A stretch of 64,000 bases of DNA from Pseudomonas graminis (lineage in GTDB: Bacteria > Pseudomonadota > Gammaproteobacteria > Pseudomonadales > Pseudomonadaceae), in NCBI RefSeq assembly GCF_001705435.1, contig NZ_MDEN01000066.1:62001-126000 (forward strand), in the 5' to 3' direction. The stretch's first letter is position 1, and the number at the start of each line of letters is the position of its first letter. Positions 18,014 through 27,164 of this stretch are shown here, piece by piece. The notes beneath the pieces were generated by a model. That model searched no databases and was not told where the DNA came from. It was given only the letters and a program-made list of their open reading frames with translations. Both the position numbers and the translations under genes were made by a program.

Positions 18014-18179
18014 CGTCATTCCCTTGCTGATCTGTGATTGGCGGCCTGTGCTCATCCAGCACCCTGACCGCGGCGGACGCCAGTGGCGCGAGCTCAGTGT
18101 GTGCTTGAGGAACGGGGCGGGCTACTGTCAGAAGTGACAGTCCAGTCACCCCTTCGAAAACCTGGACGATGGCGAGTCG

Positions 18180-18806
18180 TCAGATTCTGCGCCAGACACT
18201 CGCCAGCCAGGGTTGCTGATCCCTGGGTAATCCAGCAGGTCGATAGTAGTGCTCGACCTCGGTGAATCCGGCTTCGGTCAGCAGTCCGGTCCATGACGCC
18301 AGGTCATGAAACGCGCCATAGCGCTCGCCTTTCCAGCCTTCCTGATTGTCGCCCCGGGGATTGGAGCTGAACAGCACGCCGCCGGGCTTCAACGCGGCGT
18401 GCAATTCGCGCAGCACCCGAGGCAACTCCTGACGAGGGACGTGGAACAGCGAAGCGTTGGCGAAGATGCCGTCGAAACGTTCAGTCGGGAGGTTCAGCTC
18501 AAGGAAGTTCTGATGAAGCACGTCGCAGCCGCTGTCGACACGGGCCATGTCGGCGAAACGTTCGGAGCCGTCCAGGCCGGTGGCGATGTGGCCCATGGCG
18601 GTGAAGGTTTGCAGGTCACGGCCTGGCCCGCAGCCAAAATCGAGAATCTGAAACGGCGCCGGGCCAGTGATATTGCGCAGCAGCGCGTCGATGTTCTGGC
18701 TCACATCATGGTCGCGGGTCCCTTCGCGAAAGCCCTCGGCGACCTCGTTGTAATTGCCGAGGGTAGTGGCGGTGATCTGGGCGAGGTCTTCTGAGTCGAG
18801 TTTCAT
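18180..18806 (-). CDS. Class I SAM-dependent methyltransferase
   Basis: A 208-residue Rossmann-fold methyltransferase. Motif I is ILDFGCGPGRDL (about residue 53), motif II follows at GLDGSERF (about 77), and the segment FDGIFANASLFHVPRQEL marks motif IV. The protein ends WLASVWRRI. It has no linked gene that indicates a substrate; proteins of this group act on small molecules. It lies downstream of metI on the same strand but is separated by the repeat array. Confidence 0.8.
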   Translation of the reverse strand: MKLDSEDLAQITATTLGNYNEVAEGFREGTRDHDVSQNIDALLRNITGPAPFQILDFGCGPGRDLQTFTAMGHIATGLDGSERFADMARVDSGCDVLHQNFLELNLPTERFDGIFANASLFHVPRQELPRVLRELHAALKPGGVLFSSNPRGDNQEGWKGERYGAFHDLASWTGLLTEAGFTEVEHYYRPAGLPRDQQPWLASVWRRI

Positions 18807-18887
18807 GGGGCGGGTGTCTGGGCAAATAAGGCCGCCAATATACCCCGCTCGCGAATTGCAATCTCCTGGCGGGACTGTACGCCGTCC

Positions 18888-19404
18888 GTAGGACCGGCTT
18901 CATCCGGGAAAGGGCCCGTGTCAGCGCCATTAATTTTGCAGTGTCGCACCCGACGCATTCCCGGCTAAAGCCGGTCCTACTGAATGAACCCGTGCCAATA
19001 GTAGGACCGGCCAAATCCAGTCCCACTGCATCCCAATAGTAGGACCGGCTTCAGCCGGGAAGAGGCCCGTGGCAGCGCCATCAATTTTGCAGTGTCGCAC
19101 CCGACGCATTCCCGGCTAAAGCCGGTCCTACTGAATGAACCCATGCCAATAGTGGGATCGGCCAAATCCAGTCCCACTGAATGAGCGCATGCTGTTAGTG
19201 GGACCGGCTTCAGTCGGGAAAAGGCCCGTGGCAGCGCCATCAACTTTGCAGTGTGACGCCTGGCGCTTTCCCGGCTAAAGCCAGTCCTACTGAATGAACC
19301 CATGCCAATAGTAGGACCGGCTTCAGCCGGGAAGAGGCCCCGTGTCAGCGCCATCCATTTTGCAGTGTGACGCCTGGCGCTTTCCCGGCTAAAGCCCGTC
19401 CTGC
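18888..19404. repeat. Array of four 93-bp palindromic (BIME-type) repeats
   Basis: Four near-identical units lie at 18888-18980, 19039-19131, 19198-19290 and 19311-19404. Each starts GTAGGACCGGCTTCAGCCGG, has a 45-bp middle with CAGCGCCATCAATTTTGCAG, and closes with the inverse TTCCCGGCTAAAGCCGGTCC. Two spacers carry an additional half unit (GTAGGACCGGCCAAATCCAG). Unit spacing is 151, 159 and 113 bp. It fills the 616-bp gap between metI and the methyltransferase. Frames read through it are not genes. Confidence 0.85.
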
Positions 19405-19422
19405 AGGGAAAGCACCCTTCGA

Positions 19423-20067
19423 TCAGCGCTTGTTCAGCCGCAACGCCAATCGATCCCCGCCCAACTGGATCACCGCCACCAATATCACCAGCAACACGAT
19501 CACGGTGAGCATCACTTGGGTGTCAAACCGCTGATAACCGTAGCGATAAGCGATGTCGCCCAACCCTCCGGCGCCAATCGCGCCCGCCATGGCCGATGAA
19601 TTGATCATCGTCACGAGGGTGATGGTGAATCCCCCAACGATGCCCGGCAGCGCTTCGGGCAGCAGCACGTGCCAGACGATGTGCCAGCGGCGACAACCCA
19701 TCGCTTGTGCGGCTTCGACCAGACCGTGGTCCACCTCGCGCAAGCTGACTTCCGCAATGCGCGCGAAGAACGGCGTCGACGCAATGGTCAGCGGCACCAC
19801 CGCCGCCCACACGCCATAGGTCGTGCCGACGATCAGCCGCGTGAACGGGATCAGCGCGACCATCAGAATCAGGAACGGCACCGAACGGAAAATGTTCACA
19901 AACGCGCCCAGCACCCGGTTCACAGTGGGCGCTTCAAAGATCCCGCCCTTGCCGCTGGTCACCAGAATCACCGCCAGTGGAATGCCCAGCATCAACGCGA
20001 TCACCGACGACACGCCGACCATCAGGAAGGTATCGATGACGCCCTGCCAAAGACGATCAAGCCACAT
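19423..20067 (-). CDS. metI: Methionine-type ABC transporter permease MetI
   Basis: A 214-residue permease of the D-methionine class, with five membrane segments and the cytoplasmic coupling loop around LVEAAQAMGCRRWHIVWHVL. It overlaps metN by 11 bp. With metN and metQ it forms a complete importer at the end of an operon that also encodes the DszA- and SfnB-type enzymes, which suggests methionine or a methionine-related organosulfur compound as its load. Confidence 0.9.
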   Translation of the reverse strand: MWLDRLWQGVIDTFLMVGVSSVIALMLGIPLAVILVTSGKGGIFEAPTVNRVLGAFVNIFRSVPFLILMVALIPFTRLIVGTTYGVWAAVVPLTIASTPFFARIAEVSLREVDHGLVEAAQAMGCRRWHIVWHVLLPEALPGIVGGFTITLVTMINSSAMAGAIGAGGLGDIAYRYGYQRFDTQVMLTVIVLLVILVAVIQLGGDRLALRLNKR

Positions 20068-21187
20068 AACCCAGTACCTCCGCCTGCTGCGCGTGTTTGC
20101 GGGCGCGATTGAGCAATTCTTCCGCCGACAGTGGCGAATGACTCACCGCCAGCAGCAGATGACCCAGCGCACGCCCTTGAATGCGTTCGACGCCGCCATG
20201 CAGCAGGCTCACCCGCCCGCCAAAGGCGCTGAACAACGCCGACAGATCAGGCTCCTTGCCGTCGCTGCCGGTGAACTGCAGATCCAGCACAACGCTGGCG
20301 TGATGATCGGAAGGGTGCGGCTGCAAGCGCGCTTGAACATCCTCCGGCAGCGCCTGTTGCAGCGGCGCCAGCAGCGTCTTGCTCACCTCATGCTGCGGGT
20401 TGCCGAACACCTGCCAGACCGGGCCTTGCTCGACAACCTGACCTTTTTCCAGCACCACCACCCGGTCACAGATCTCCCGGATCACCGCCATCTCGTGGGT
20501 GATCAAAATGATCGTCAGCCCCAGGCGCCGGTTGATCTCACGCAGCAGGCCGAGAATCGATTGCGTGGTCTCCGGGTCGAGTGCCGAAGTCGCCTCGTCG
20601 CACAGCAGAATCGCCGGATCATGCACCAATGCCCGGGCAATGCCGACGCGCTGCTTCTGCCCACCCGACAACTGCGCCGGATAAGCCTTGTGCTTGCCCT
20701 CCAGCCCGACCAACGCCAGCAGCTCGGCGACTTTGCGCTGACGCTGCGCCTTCGGCACGCCCGCGACCTTGAGCGGCAATTCGACGTTCTGCCACACAGT
20801 CTTGGCCGACATCAGATTGAAATGCTGAAAGATCATGCCGATGCGTCGGCGCAGCGCCACCAGCGTGTCTTCGTTGAAGTCGCCGATGTCCACTTGATCG
20901 ATCAGCACGCGGCCGCTGCTGGGTTTCTCCAGACGATTGATGGTGCGGATCAGCGACGACTTACCTGCGCCGCTGCGGCCGATGATGCCGAACACCTCAC
21001 CGCGCTGGATATCCAGGTCGATGCCCTGAAGCGCCGGCACCGGCCCTTGCGGACCTTCATAGACCTTGCCCAGATTAATGAAACGCACATGGGCGTGTTG
21101 CTTCTGCGGATGGAGTTCGGCTTGCTCGGCGGCATGGGGAGCCTCAGCACCCTCAAGCGTCAAAGCGCGTTGCGCGGATGCGGTCAT
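20057..21187 (-). CDS. metN: Methionine-type ABC transporter ATP-binding protein MetN
   Basis: A 376-residue ATPase. Walker A is GRSGAGKSS, the signature LSGGQKQR, Walker B ILLCDEATSALD and the H-loop LITHEMAVI. The C-terminal region (about 285-376) is the NIL-type domain that binds methionine and inhibits transport when internal methionine is high. The first 32 residues are an extra leader not found in E. coli MetN; a later start is possible, but no better ribosome site was seen. It lies 2 bp after metQ. Confidence 0.9.
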   Translation of the reverse strand: MTASAQRALTLEGAEAPHAAEQAELHPQKQHAHVRFINLGKVYEGPQGPVPALQGIDLDIQRGEVFGIIGRSGAGKSSLIRTINRLEKPSSGRVLIDQVDIGDFNEDTLVALRRRIGMIFQHFNLMSAKTVWQNVELPLKVAGVPKAQRQRKVAELLALVGLEGKHKAYPAQLSGGQKQRVGIARALVHDPAILLCDEATSALDPETTQSILGLLREINRRLGLTIILITHEMAVIREICDRVVVLEKGQVVEQGPVWQVFGNPQHEVSKTLLAPLQQALPEDVQARLQPHPSDHHASVVLDLQFTGSDGKEPDLSALFSAFGGRVSLLHGGVERIQGRALGHLLLAVSHSPLSAEELLNRARKHAQQAEVLGYVA

Positions 21188-21189
21188 GG

Positions 21190-21984
21190 TCAGTTCTTCC
21201 AGCCAACTTGATACAGCGAGCCATTGACCTTATCCAGCGAGGCGCGCACGACGGGCGAGTGCTGATAGATATCGATGAACTTGGCCAGACGCGGATCATC
21301 CTTGTGGTCCGGTTTGATGACGAACTGAATCACGTATTCCGGGTGGTCGAGGCCGTCGAACAGGATCGCCGAGCCAGCATCGAAGGTCTTCGACAAACGG
21401 ATGTAGGCCGGGTAGCCCTGCACCAGATCGGCATCGTCATAAGCGCGCACCAGTTGCACGGCTTCGACCTGGATCAGCTTGATCTTCTTCGGATTGGCGG
21501 TGATGTCGTCTTCGGTGGCCTTGTAACCCACGCCCGGTTTCAGGGTAATCAGGCCGGCCTTGGCCAGCAGTTGCAGACCGCGTCCGCTATTGATCGGGTC
21601 GTTGGCGATCGCCACAGTCGCACCGGTTGGCAGCTCATCGAAGCTTTTGTACTGCTTCGAATACAGCCCGACGTTGTTGATGATGCCCGGCGCGTAGGGC
21701 ACCAGATCGAAGCCGGACGCTGCTTTTGCGTTCTCCAGAAACGGAATGTGCTGGAAGTAGTTAACGTCGATATCGCCGGCGTTGAGGCTGACATTGGGCG
21801 CGATCCAGTCGGTGAATTCCACCAGGTCGACCTTCAGGCCCTGCTTCTCGGCTTCGGCCGCGGCGGCTTCCAGCGGTATGGCGAACGCCGCCGTGGTACC
21901 GACTTTGAGCGGTTGATCAGCGGCGTGGGTGATCCCGGTAAACAGGCCCAGGGACAGCGCGAGGGTGAGGAGGGTTTTGGTCAT
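21190..21984 (-). CDS. metQ: MetQ-family substrate-binding protein
   Basis: A 264-residue periplasmic binding protein with the signal peptide MTKTLLTLALSLGLFTGITH and predicted cleavage after Ala21. As in the orphan at 6442-7230, there is no lipobox cysteine. Landmarks include INVGLYSK-like sequence NVGLYSKQYKSFDELP, the NDPINSGRGLQLL ligand loop and VNYFQHIPFLEN. It lies immediately before metN. The two MetQ proteins are clearly diverged and probably differ in ligand. Confidence 0.88.
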   Translation of the reverse strand: MTKTLLTLALSLGLFTGITHAADQPLKVGTTAAFAIPLEAAAAEAEKQGLKVDLVEFTDWIAPNVSLNAGDIDVNYFQHIPFLENAKAASGFDLVPYAPGIINNVGLYSKQYKSFDELPTGATVAIANDPINSGRGLQLLAKAGLITLKPGVGYKATEDDITANPKKIKLIQVEAVQLVRAYDDADLVQGYPAYIRLSKTFDAGSAILFDGLDHPEYVIQFVIKPDHKDDPRLAKFIDIYQHSPVVRASLDKVNGSLYQVGWKN

Positions 21985-22074
21985 GGGTGGTAATCCGGGT
22001 CAGTGGTCTGGTTTGAATACTTGGGTGTCTGTGAAGCCGTCTTCGTCCGGATGCGGCCCAGACCAAGCGCGCTC

Positions 22075-23439
22075 CTACACGTTGCGGCGCGTTCTGTAGC
22101 TCGCCCCTGCGTGGCGATCCGGCAGTCGCGCGTCGCCTTCAAATAACTTCTCGCGCAAGGTGCCGTGTTCGTACGCGGTCTTGTACGAACCCCGTCGTTG
22201 CAGCTCGGGGATCACCAGATCTATGAAATCCTCGTAGCTCTCCGGGGTGACGATGCGGGTGAGGTTGAAGCCGTCCAGACCGGTTTCGGCAATCCACGAT
22301 TCCAGCTCGTCGGCGACCTGCTCGGGCGAGCCAATCAGCGTGAGGTAACGGCCGCCCAGGGCGTGCTGATCGAGCAACTTCTGGCGGGTCCAGTCGTTGT
22401 TCTTGAGGATCTTCGTCGCTGACTGAATGGCATTGCCTTTCACGTGCTGGATCGGCTCGTCGAGCGCGTAGTCGGCGAAGTCGATGCCGGTGGACGCGGC
22501 AAAATGGGCGAGCCCGGCCTCCGCGCTGGCGTAAGACCGGTACTCCGCATGCTTGGCCCGCGCCGCTTCTTCGGTGGCGCCGACGATCACGTTGAGGCCC
22601 ATGAACACCTTGATGTCATCGGGATTGCGCCCGGCGGCCACGGCACTGGCGCGGACCTTGTCGACCTGTTCGCGGGTCGCGGGTTTGTTCTGCCCGCTGA
22701 TAAACACGCACTCGGCGTTGCTGCCGGCAAACTGCAAACCGCGGTCGGAACTGCCCGCCTGAAACAACACCGGCGTGCGCTGCGGCGACGGCTCGCACAA
22801 GTGATAACCCTCCACCTGATAGAACTCGCCGCTGTGCCGCACGGGGTGGACCTTTGCAGGCTGGGCATAAATGCGCGCCTGACGGTCCTCGATCACAGCG
22901 TCGTCCTCCCAACTGCCTTCCCACAGCTTGTACAAAACCTCCAGGTACTCATCGGCCTGGTCGTAGCGGCGGTCGTGTTCGATCTGCTCGGTCAGGCCCA
23001 TCGCGCGTGCGGCGCTGTCCAGATACCCGGTGACGATGTTCCAGCCCACGCGTCCGCGGGTGAGGTGATCCAGCGTCGACATGCGCCGGGCGAACAGATA
23101 CGGCGCCTCGTAGGTGAGGTTGGCGGTCAGGCCGAAGCCGAGGTTTTTCGTGACCGCGGCCATGGCCGATACCAGCAGCAACGGATCATTCACTGGCAAC
23201 TGGATCGACTCCTTCAGCGTCACGTCCACCGACTTCTGATAGACGTCGTAGACCCCGACGATGTCCGCGATGAACAAACCGTCGAACAGCCCGCGCTCCA
23301 GCAACTGCGCCAGATCTGTCCAGTATTCCAGGGTCTTGTACTGGGTGGACGTGTCCCGCGGGTGTGTCCAGAAGCCGTGATTGATGTGGCCAATGCAGTT
23401 CATGTTGAACGCGTTGAGCAGGATCTTTTTCTTGCTCAT
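22075..23439 (-). CDS. DszA/NtaA/SnaA-family FMN-dependent monooxygenase
   Basis: A 454-residue luciferase-like flavin monooxygenase. The family opening NAFNMNCIGHINHGFWTHPR and the internal segments NLGFGLTANLTYEAPY and GRVGWNIVTGYLDSAARAMG are plain. It uses reduced FMN from a separate reductase to oxidise an organosulfur compound. Its ATG overlaps the stop of the first SfnB gene by 1 bp. The match to the sulfur operon rather than nitrilotriacetate catabolism is from context. Confidence 0.88.
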   Translation of the reverse strand: MSKKKILLNAFNMNCIGHINHGFWTHPRDTSTQYKTLEYWTDLAQLLERGLFDGLFIADIVGVYDVYQKSVDVTLKESIQLPVNDPLLLVSAMAAVTKNLGFGLTANLTYEAPYLFARRMSTLDHLTRGRVGWNIVTGYLDSAARAMGLTEQIEHDRRYDQADEYLEVLYKLWEGSWEDDAVIEDRQARIYAQPAKVHPVRHSGEFYQVEGYHLCEPSPQRTPVLFQAGSSDRGLQFAGSNAECVFISGQNKPATREQVDKVRASAVAAGRNPDDIKVFMGLNVIVGATEEAARAKHAEYRSYASAEAGLAHFAASTGIDFADYALDEPIQHVKGNAIQSATKILKNNDWTRQKLLDQHALGGRYLTLIGSPEQVADELESWIAETGLDGFNLTRIVTPESYEDFIDLVIPELQRRGSYKTAYEHGTLREKLFEGDARLPDRHAGASYRTRRNV

Positions 23440-24659
23440 CAGATCGTCCCCCGGCGTGGCGGCTTGACGTCACTGAGGTAGTAATTGCCGATGGCGTGAT
23501 ACTTCCAGCGCACCGGGTCGTGCAGCGTGTGAACCCGCGCGTTGCGCCAGTGCCGGTCAAGGCCGTGCTCCGCCAGCGTGGCCTGGGAACCGGCGAGTTC
23601 GAACAACGTGCTGCCGGCATCCAGTGAGATCTCAGTGCTGATCGCCCGCGCTTCCGCCACCGCAATCGATGCCTGGGCCAGCGTTTCGGGCGTGGTCTCG
23701 GCCTGTGCGCGATCAAGGTATTCCCCTGAACGTTCAAGCAGGGCTTCGGCGGCGTGCAGACGAATGCCGAGCCTGCCGAAGCTGTGCAGCGTCAGCGGAT
23801 CATCGACGGCTTTTTCTATGCCGGAGTCGATCCATGGCCGGGTGCGGGTGCGCACGAAATGCAGCGCGTCTTCAAAGGCCGCGCGAGCGATGCCGGTGTC
23901 GATGGCGGCATGGAGAATCTGCGCCAGCGGGCCCACGGTGGTCGGGCGCTCAAACGCCGTCTGAAAAGGCACCACGTCATCGGCTTCGACGTACACGTTA
24001 TCGAACACCACCGAGCCGCTGCCCGTGGTGCGCTGCCCGAACCCGCTCCAGTCGTCGATCACGCTCAGCCCCGCGGCATTCGCCGGCACGAATGCCAGCT
24101 GCTGCACGCCGTGGTCATCGACCACCGAGGTCGGTATGCGTTGGGCGTAAAGAGCGCCGGTGGCGTAGAACTTACGGCCGTTGATGCGCCAGCCGTTGCC
24201 GTCGCGGCTCAGGCGGGTGGTGCGGTCGTGGGCGGTTTTGGTGCCCAGTTCGGCCAGCGCGTTGCCGAAGCGCTGACCGGCAAGGACCTCTGCATACAGC
24301 CGCGCCTGCTGCGCCGGGCTGCCATTCACCCGCAGCACTTCCAGCGCGTAGAAGTGGTTCTGTGGAATTTGCCCCAGGGAGGCGTCGGCGGCAGAGATGA
24401 TCCGAATGACGTCGGCCAGGGTGACATTGGAAACGCCTGCGCCGCCGAAGGCCTTCGGCACGCTGATGCCCCACAGTCCGGAGCGGGAAAACGCTTCCAG
24501 TTCCTGATGGGGCAGACGCCGTTCGCGATCACGCGTAGCGCTCTGTTGTTTGAAATCTTCCGCCAGCGTGCGGGCGATGCGCAGTGCCTCGGCGTCGTCA
24601 CGAATGATCGCGGTCACGGCGGTCGCCTGCGTGTCACGCGGCAAGGTTTGAAGGCTCAT
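23439..24659 (-). CDS. SfnB-family sulfur acquisition oxidoreductase (copy 1)
   Basis: A 406-residue protein with the acyl-CoA dehydrogenase fold used by DszC/SfnB flavin monooxygenases. Family segments are ISAADASLGQIPQNHFYALE near residue 89, DDWSGFGQRTTGSGSVVFDN near 197, and the C-terminal HTLHDPVRWKYHAIGNYYL. Its likely role is FMNH2-dependent oxygenation of an organosulfur intermediate for sulfur release. It lies 22 bp after a related gene and overlaps the DszA-type gene. Confidence 0.87.
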   Translation of the reverse strand: MSLQTLPRDTQATAVTAIIRDDAEALRIARTLAEDFKQQSATRDRERRLPHQELEAFSRSGLWGISVPKAFGGAGVSNVTLADVIRIISAADASLGQIPQNHFYALEVLRVNGSPAQQARLYAEVLAGQRFGNALAELGTKTAHDRTTRLSRDGNGWRINGRKFYATGALYAQRIPTSVVDDHGVQQLAFVPANAAGLSVIDDWSGFGQRTTGSGSVVFDNVYVEADDVVPFQTAFERPTTVGPLAQILHAAIDTGIARAAFEDALHFVRTRTRPWIDSGIEKAVDDPLTLHSFGRLGIRLHAAEALLERSGEYLDRAQAETTPETLAQASIAVAEARAISTEISLDAGSTLFELAGSQATLAEHGLDRHWRNARVHTLHDPVRWKYHAIGNYYLSDVKPPRRGTI

Positions 24660-24681
24660 AGGTGTGCTTCCAGTGGTCTGG

Positions 24682-25923
24682 TTATATCCAGGAATGACGG
24701 GCAGGCAGGGTGCCGTTCAGGTGCCAGGCGCCGACGGCGTGCACCTTCCAGCGCACCGGGTCATGGAGGGTATGAACCCGCGCGTTGCGCCAGTGCCGAT
24801 CCAGATTGAATTCAGCCAACGTCGCGCGACTGCCCGACAGCTCGAACAGTTTTTCACTGGCGAGCAGGGCGATCTGAGTGGTCAGCACCTTGGCTCCGGC
24901 GACCACGATGGACGCCCGCGCCGCTGAGTGTTCGTCGATGGGTGCGGCGGCAATGTCATCGAGCACGCGACCGGCCTTGCGCAACAGCGCTTCGGCGGCG
25001 TGCAGTTCGAGCTTTAACTTGCCGATGTCGGCGATCACATAGGGATCGTCACTGGCGCGCGCCACATTGGCGTCGATCCATGGTCGTGAACGCTCGCGCA
25101 CAAAACGGATGCTTTCGTCGATGGCTTCCCGGGCAATGCCTGCATCGATGGCCGCCTGAATCAGCTGCGAAACCGCGCCCTGAATGTTCGGCGACAGGCC
25201 GAGCTTCCAGTTATCCACAACCAGCTCGCCACTCACGCGCACGTTTTCCAGCAGCACGCTGCCGCTGGCGGTGGTGCGCTGACCGAAGCCGGACCAATCA
25301 TCGATGATGTGCAGCCCCGGCGTTCCGCGTGGCACGAACACCAGCACCTGTTTGCCGTCGTCATTGATGGCCTTGACCGCCACCCAGTGGGCGAACAGCG
25401 CGCCCGTCGAGTAGAACTTGCGGCCGTTGAGCAAATAATGATCACCGTCCGCAGTCAGTCGGGTTCGCACGTCGAGGGTGTTTTTGGTTCCTCGCTCGGG
25501 GCCGCCGTTGCCGATGCGTGCGCCGCCCAGGATGCTGGCGAACAGGGTTTCCTTCTGAGCCTCCGTGGCGCTGCCCGTCAGCGAGTAGAGGATGCCGAAG
25601 TGGTTCTGTGGAATCTGGCCCACGGCAGGGTCGGCTGCCGAGAGGATGGCGAAAACCTCGGCCACTGTGACGAATGACACTTGGGGCCCGCCGTACGCGC
25701 GCGGCACCGAGATGCTGCCCAGACCGCTGCGGGTAAACAGTTCGATTTCCGACCAGGGCAGTTGCCGCTCGCGGTCTCGCGTAGCGGCATTGGGGCGCAC
25801 GATCGCGGCCAGTTCATGGGCCGCGGCAATGGCGTCGGCGTCTTTACGCAATACGTTGGCAGGAAGCAGGGGAGAAGCCACGTCCAGGGTGTGCTGGACA
25901 GAAAGGGCGTTCAGATCAGTCAT
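24682..25923 (-). CDS. SfnB-family sulfur acquisition oxidoreductase (copy 2)
   Basis: A 413-residue paralogue of the following gene with the same landmarks (SAADPAVGQIPQNHFGILYS, DDWSGFGQRTTASGSVLLEN, HTLHDPVRWKVHAVGAWHL). I chose the ATG at 25923 because GAAGGT lies before it and the protein then begins MTDLNALSV as relatives do; the frame is open to 25950. It appears to be the first gene of the operon that runs to metI. The two copies share the fold and motifs but differ widely elsewhere, so they probably act on different substrates or as partners. Confidence 0.87.
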   Translation of the reverse strand: MTDLNALSVQHTLDVASPLLPANVLRKDADAIAAAHELAAIVRPNAATRDRERQLPWSEIELFTRSGLGSISVPRAYGGPQVSFVTVAEVFAILSAADPAVGQIPQNHFGILYSLTGSATEAQKETLFASILGGARIGNGGPERGTKNTLDVRTRLTADGDHYLLNGRKFYSTGALFAHWVAVKAINDDGKQVLVFVPRGTPGLHIIDDWSGFGQRTTASGSVLLENVRVSGELVVDNWKLGLSPNIQGAVSQLIQAAIDAGIAREAIDESIRFVRERSRPWIDANVARASDDPYVIADIGKLKLELHAAEALLRKAGRVLDDIAAAPIDEHSAARASIVVAGAKVLTTQIALLASEKLFELSGSRATLAEFNLDRHWRNARVHTLHDPVRWKVHAVGAWHLNGTLPARHSWI

Positions 25924-26060
25924 GGTGGTGACCTTCTCGAGTGCGAGCACTGGGGTCGTTGTGCTTGACCATTCGAACCTCGAATCAATACCGCGATGGC
26001 GGCGGGAAAATTGACGATGGTCCGGTGGTCCGGTGCATATACCCTAAGCGTGTATAAACA

Positions 26061-26201
26061 TTAAATAAACTCACATTTAGGCATAAGCATAGAAGGCGAA
26101 ATGGCGGCGGCCGTCCCCAACGCCGTGGCTTGGGTGTAGGTCAGGCATGAGCCGAAAGCCAGCGCCAGAATCATGTACTTGACGATATGTCTGCAGGGCA
26201 T
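26061..26201 (-). CDS. Possible small secreted peptide
   Basis: A 46-residue frame, MPCRHIVKYMILALAFGSCL continuing to TQATALGTAAAI and ending MPKCEFI. GAGGTG stands 6 nt before the ATG. The N-terminus resembles a signal peptide with a possible cleavage after TQATA. I do not recognise it. It lies upstream of the SfnB operon on the same strand. The rest of 25924-26429 shows no other frame of interest; 26030-26080 is AT-rich and may hold the operon promoter. Confidence 0.35.
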   Translation of the reverse strand: MPCRHIVKYMILALAFGSCLTYTQATALGTAAAISPSMLMPKCEFI

Positions 26202-26429
26202 GGCGAACACCTCGTGAAGGGTTTCACCGCAGCCTAGCAGTCAGTCTTCGCTGGACGAGGGAGGAATTTGTAGGACGCTGATGCAGATGGTGTGGGAGCT
26301 TTCTTCTCCTCTGCGGATCTGTGGAGTGGTTGGCATTGCAGGACGCCATGTGGCGGGCATGTGGCGGGCAGCACACGTGTCGCAGCGCGCAGAAGGTGCG
26401 CCGCGACAACGTTCTGGGCAGGGTCGATA

Positions 26430-27164
26430 TCAAACTTCGGCCCCATCGGTCACGTCGGTCGATACCTTGATCAGCCGTGCCGGCGCCCAGCGCGAGTTGT
26501 TGCCGACCCGGTCAATCACGCAGTAGCTCACCTCCAGATGGGGATCATCGCCGGTCTCGCGCACCAGCTCTGCCGGTATTTCAACAACGATAGGCCGGCC
26601 GACGTCATCCTGAGTGAGGGGTGGCAAGTCCAAACGCAGGTCGCCCCAGCGCAGGGTGATCTCGTCGTAGGCATCCATGTTGGGATAGGCGTCGAGGGTG
26701 AGCTGCACGCCCTCATCGAAATGGCGCGCCGTCAAACCGTCGTGCATGACCAACTCTGCGAAGGTCACTGGTGCCAGCCCCTGATTCTCATCGCCCTCGC
26801 CGCTGACCAATTGACCGCCGGGAGTCTCCAGTTTGACCCACAGTTTGGCGCCAGGAGACTTAATGGGTTCGCTGCCAATTTTGGTAACGCGATAGTAGGT
26901 TTTAACTTTTCCGCTTCGAAGAAAACTTTCGGGTACATGTAGGACGGATGTATGCCCGATGTCGGACTCCGATAAAAGTTTTGACGCGGCATAACAACCT
27001 CCCCAAAACAATTCGATCAAGTCACCACAGTCCATTTCTGGCCAGGGGTCAATGTGTACCTGCAGATCGGCCGCCGCAAGGGCGCCAATCCCGTGCTTGT
27101 TCGACTGTGGGAGATACGGGGCCATCAACTTGAAAGACTGAGTCAATACAGGGGTATGGATCAT
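26430..27164 (-). CDS. Hypothetical protein, probable beta-rich domains
   Basis: A 244-residue protein that I do not recognise. It appears to have two related halves: one around ALAAADLQVHIDPWPEMDCG (about 29-130) and one around LDAYPNMDAYDEITLRWGDL (about 153-235). Both have a polar segment with DxxD or DAYDE, a following aromatic LFWGG or LRWGD, then beta-prone strands ending in SYCVIDRVGN. The halves look like Ig-like repeats of the kind found in Pseudomonas surface or toxin-like proteins. There is no signal peptide. It stands alone, and the 27165-27690 stretch before it is AT-rich and holds no convincing gene. Confidence 0.65.
   Translation of the reverse strand: MIHTPVLTQSFKLMAPYLPQSNKHGIGALAAADLQVHIDPWPEMDCGDLIELFWGGCYAASKLLSESDIGHTSVLHVPESFLRSGKVKTYYRVTKIGSEPIKSPGAKLWVKLETPGGQLVSGEGDENQGLAPVTFAELVMHDGLTARHFDEGVQLTLDAYPNMDAYDEITLRWGDLRLDLPPLTQDDVGRPIVVEIPAELVRETGDDPHLEVSYCVIDRVGNNSRWAPARLIKVSTDVTDGAEV

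Noticed and set aside
18977..19354. Repetitive minus-strand frame (125 codons) within the repeat array
   Set aside because: The translated repeats simply reflect the palindromic DNA units, and no ribosome site is present.
18888..19404. CRISPR-like appearance of regularly repeated units
   Set aside because: Units are 93 bp palindromes with unequal spacing and partly repeated spacers, and no cas gene is present; these are REP/BIME repeats.
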